This document shows, one piece after another, positions 62,817 through 64,000 of a stretch of DNA of 64,000 nt. The position numbers and the translations under genes are program-made. Origin of the DNA: Callipepla californica brunnescens (Eukaryota; Chordata; Aves; Galliformes; Odontophoridae); the NCBI GenBank assembly GCA_023055505.1, contig JALIRH010000001.1, positions 13,883,467 through 13,947,466 on the forward strand, written 5' to 3'. The notes below the pieces were generated by a model, which saw only the letters and a program-made list of their open reading frames with translations, was not told the DNA's origin and did not search any database. Numbering within the stretch: the stretch's first letter is position 1; each line of letters starts with the position of its first letter.

Positions 62817-64000
62817 GGAAAGCCCAGTACTTTCTCCAAAAAAGTCACTGTGAAAAATTGCAGTGCTCTGCCAAGTGCTATCAATGTCCTTGCCTCTAGG
62901 TTTAGAGAGGTGGGAAGATCAACTCTTATTCTTCACAAATTTTCTCTGCTTGAGCACTGCTTGACACATGACACTGTAAATGTGAAAGTTCATACAGCAT
63001 TGTGGAGGAACTGGAAAACTCCATGGGTAAGAAGGCAGTGAATGTTACCAAACATAGGCAAAACAAAACTCCAACTCAGCACCACACTTGTATTCATCAG
63101 TACATTTGTATTCAGGGCAGTAAGTTGAATTTTATTTGAAAATGATTGAATGATGAGAATGCATATCAGTGAACTACCTTCTGTTTCCCTGATTCACACA
63201 CTCTTTCTAAGACACTGACTTTGGTAGCTGTTGGATTCAATGTTTGTTTCGTTGTGGTTGTTTTTTTTCTGGTGACATACAACATCTGTGCCAAAGCTGT
63301 AATGTTGTGAGTGACTTATCTATAGCAGCTAAAAGTCTAACCCATCAGCTGCTGGAAGTTTGCTTAGAAGTTATGCAGCTTTCATGACTATGAAGAACTT
63401 TCTAAAGAACTTCCCTGAATCCACTGGCCCTACAAATATACTGTTCTGCACATTTCTAGCCACATGAGACATCTTTGATTCACTGCAGATTATGGAAGGG
63501 GTCAGACGCCTTCTTGGCAAGGGTGGGCTGCACCACAGTGGAAAATCTTTTCTGCTCAGTATGCCCTTGATAGTTCTACAATCTAAGAAATGGGTTTCTA
63601 CAAATAAACAACATCTGTGTGTTATCAGTATTATCCATCTTCAAGATGGAACACATTCATCTCAGCAGAGCCTGAAAGCTCTCCCAGGAATATTTTAAAT
63701 CTATTTCTTAAGAAAGCAAACAGATACTTATGCCCAGCCCTATATCCTGCTCGGACTCCTACGTTCACAAGGAGATTCACTGAGCTGTCTGGGTCCTTAC
63801 AAACCAGCTATAGTGCAGGGCAATTAGCCACCTTTAATTATTAGTACACTATGGGGTTCTTTGATGTGTATACTTTGATTTTATCACTTCTTAATGAGAA
63901 AATTCAGTATAGGTTGGCATTTCAAGGAATGAATTAAAATGTTGAGAAGGTTTTACAAATGCCAAGTATTCAAGTAAGCTTAAGTCAGATGTCTAAATGA
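62817..64000. other. Unique non-coding DNA, nothing recognised
   Basis: Several short open frames (at most about 75 codons) overlap on the plus strand near 63492-63844, none with a recognisable domain. No named repeat is seen before the window edge. Confidence 0.5.

Noticed and set aside
1..64000. Endogenous retrovirus, LTR, DNA transposon, tRNA, rRNA, CRISPR array
   Set aside because: I looked for reverse-transcriptase motifs outside CR1, LTR-like TG...CA ends with polyadenylation signals, hAT/mariner-type termini, cloverleaf genes and regularly spaced repeats, and found nothing I could support. Divergent copies could be missed without a library search.

Overview
This is a piece of a vertebrate nuclear genome, almost certainly from a bird and most likely a galliform (chicken, turkey or quail type). 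The best evidence is a set of CR1 LINE fragments. Several end in the avian CR1 3' signature, a GGTTGGACT-(A/C)-(G/A)-ATGATCTC block, then a CCCTTCCAAC-like block, then ATTCTGTG octamers. One minus-strand copy at 37765-38497 still shows the CR1 reverse-transcriptase motif FADDT. No tRNA, rRNA, operon, CRISPR array or prokaryote-style gene density is present. The window is AT-rich, poor in CpG and full of short simple repeats. It looks like a gene desert or the inside of a very large intron. I cannot name the locus.

No protein-coding gene can be supported. The open reading frames are at most about 146 codons, lack recognisable domains, and many run through homopolymers or pyrimidine-rich DNA. 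The only recognisable protein remnants are decayed CR1 ORF2 pieces. Two stretches have a well-formed splice acceptor, an open frame and a splice donor (7676-7981 and 12936-13008, plus strand). They are reported as exon hypotheses only.

Layout: 1-12290 is unique AT-rich sequence with TTTA microsatellites, a pyrimidine-rich strand block (4385-4635) and a small GATA-motif cluster (8141-8176). A short CR1 tail lies at 12292-12361. 12362-26404 is mostly unique and holds the most enhancer-like sequence: a homeodomain-rich block (20200-20420), an OTX/PITX-type motif cluster (20906-21053), a TTGCAA palindrome cluster (21394-21439) and an octamer palindrome (22923-22940). 26405-48110 carries four clear CR1 pieces (26405, 32845, 37765, 47740) and one weaker ancient CR1/L3-like piece (42565). 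48111-64000 has two further old CR1 remnants (51805, 55905), a striking compound pentanucleotide microsatellite (59361-59475), two further enhancer-like blocks (60000-60345 and 60840-60985) and a near-perfect Maf recognition element (62804-62816).

There is no set of cooperating genes to describe. The biology here is the layered retroposon history and possible distal regulatory DNA. All regulatory calls come from motif reading and would need cross-species conservation or chromatin data to stand. I did not find a convincing new biological system.
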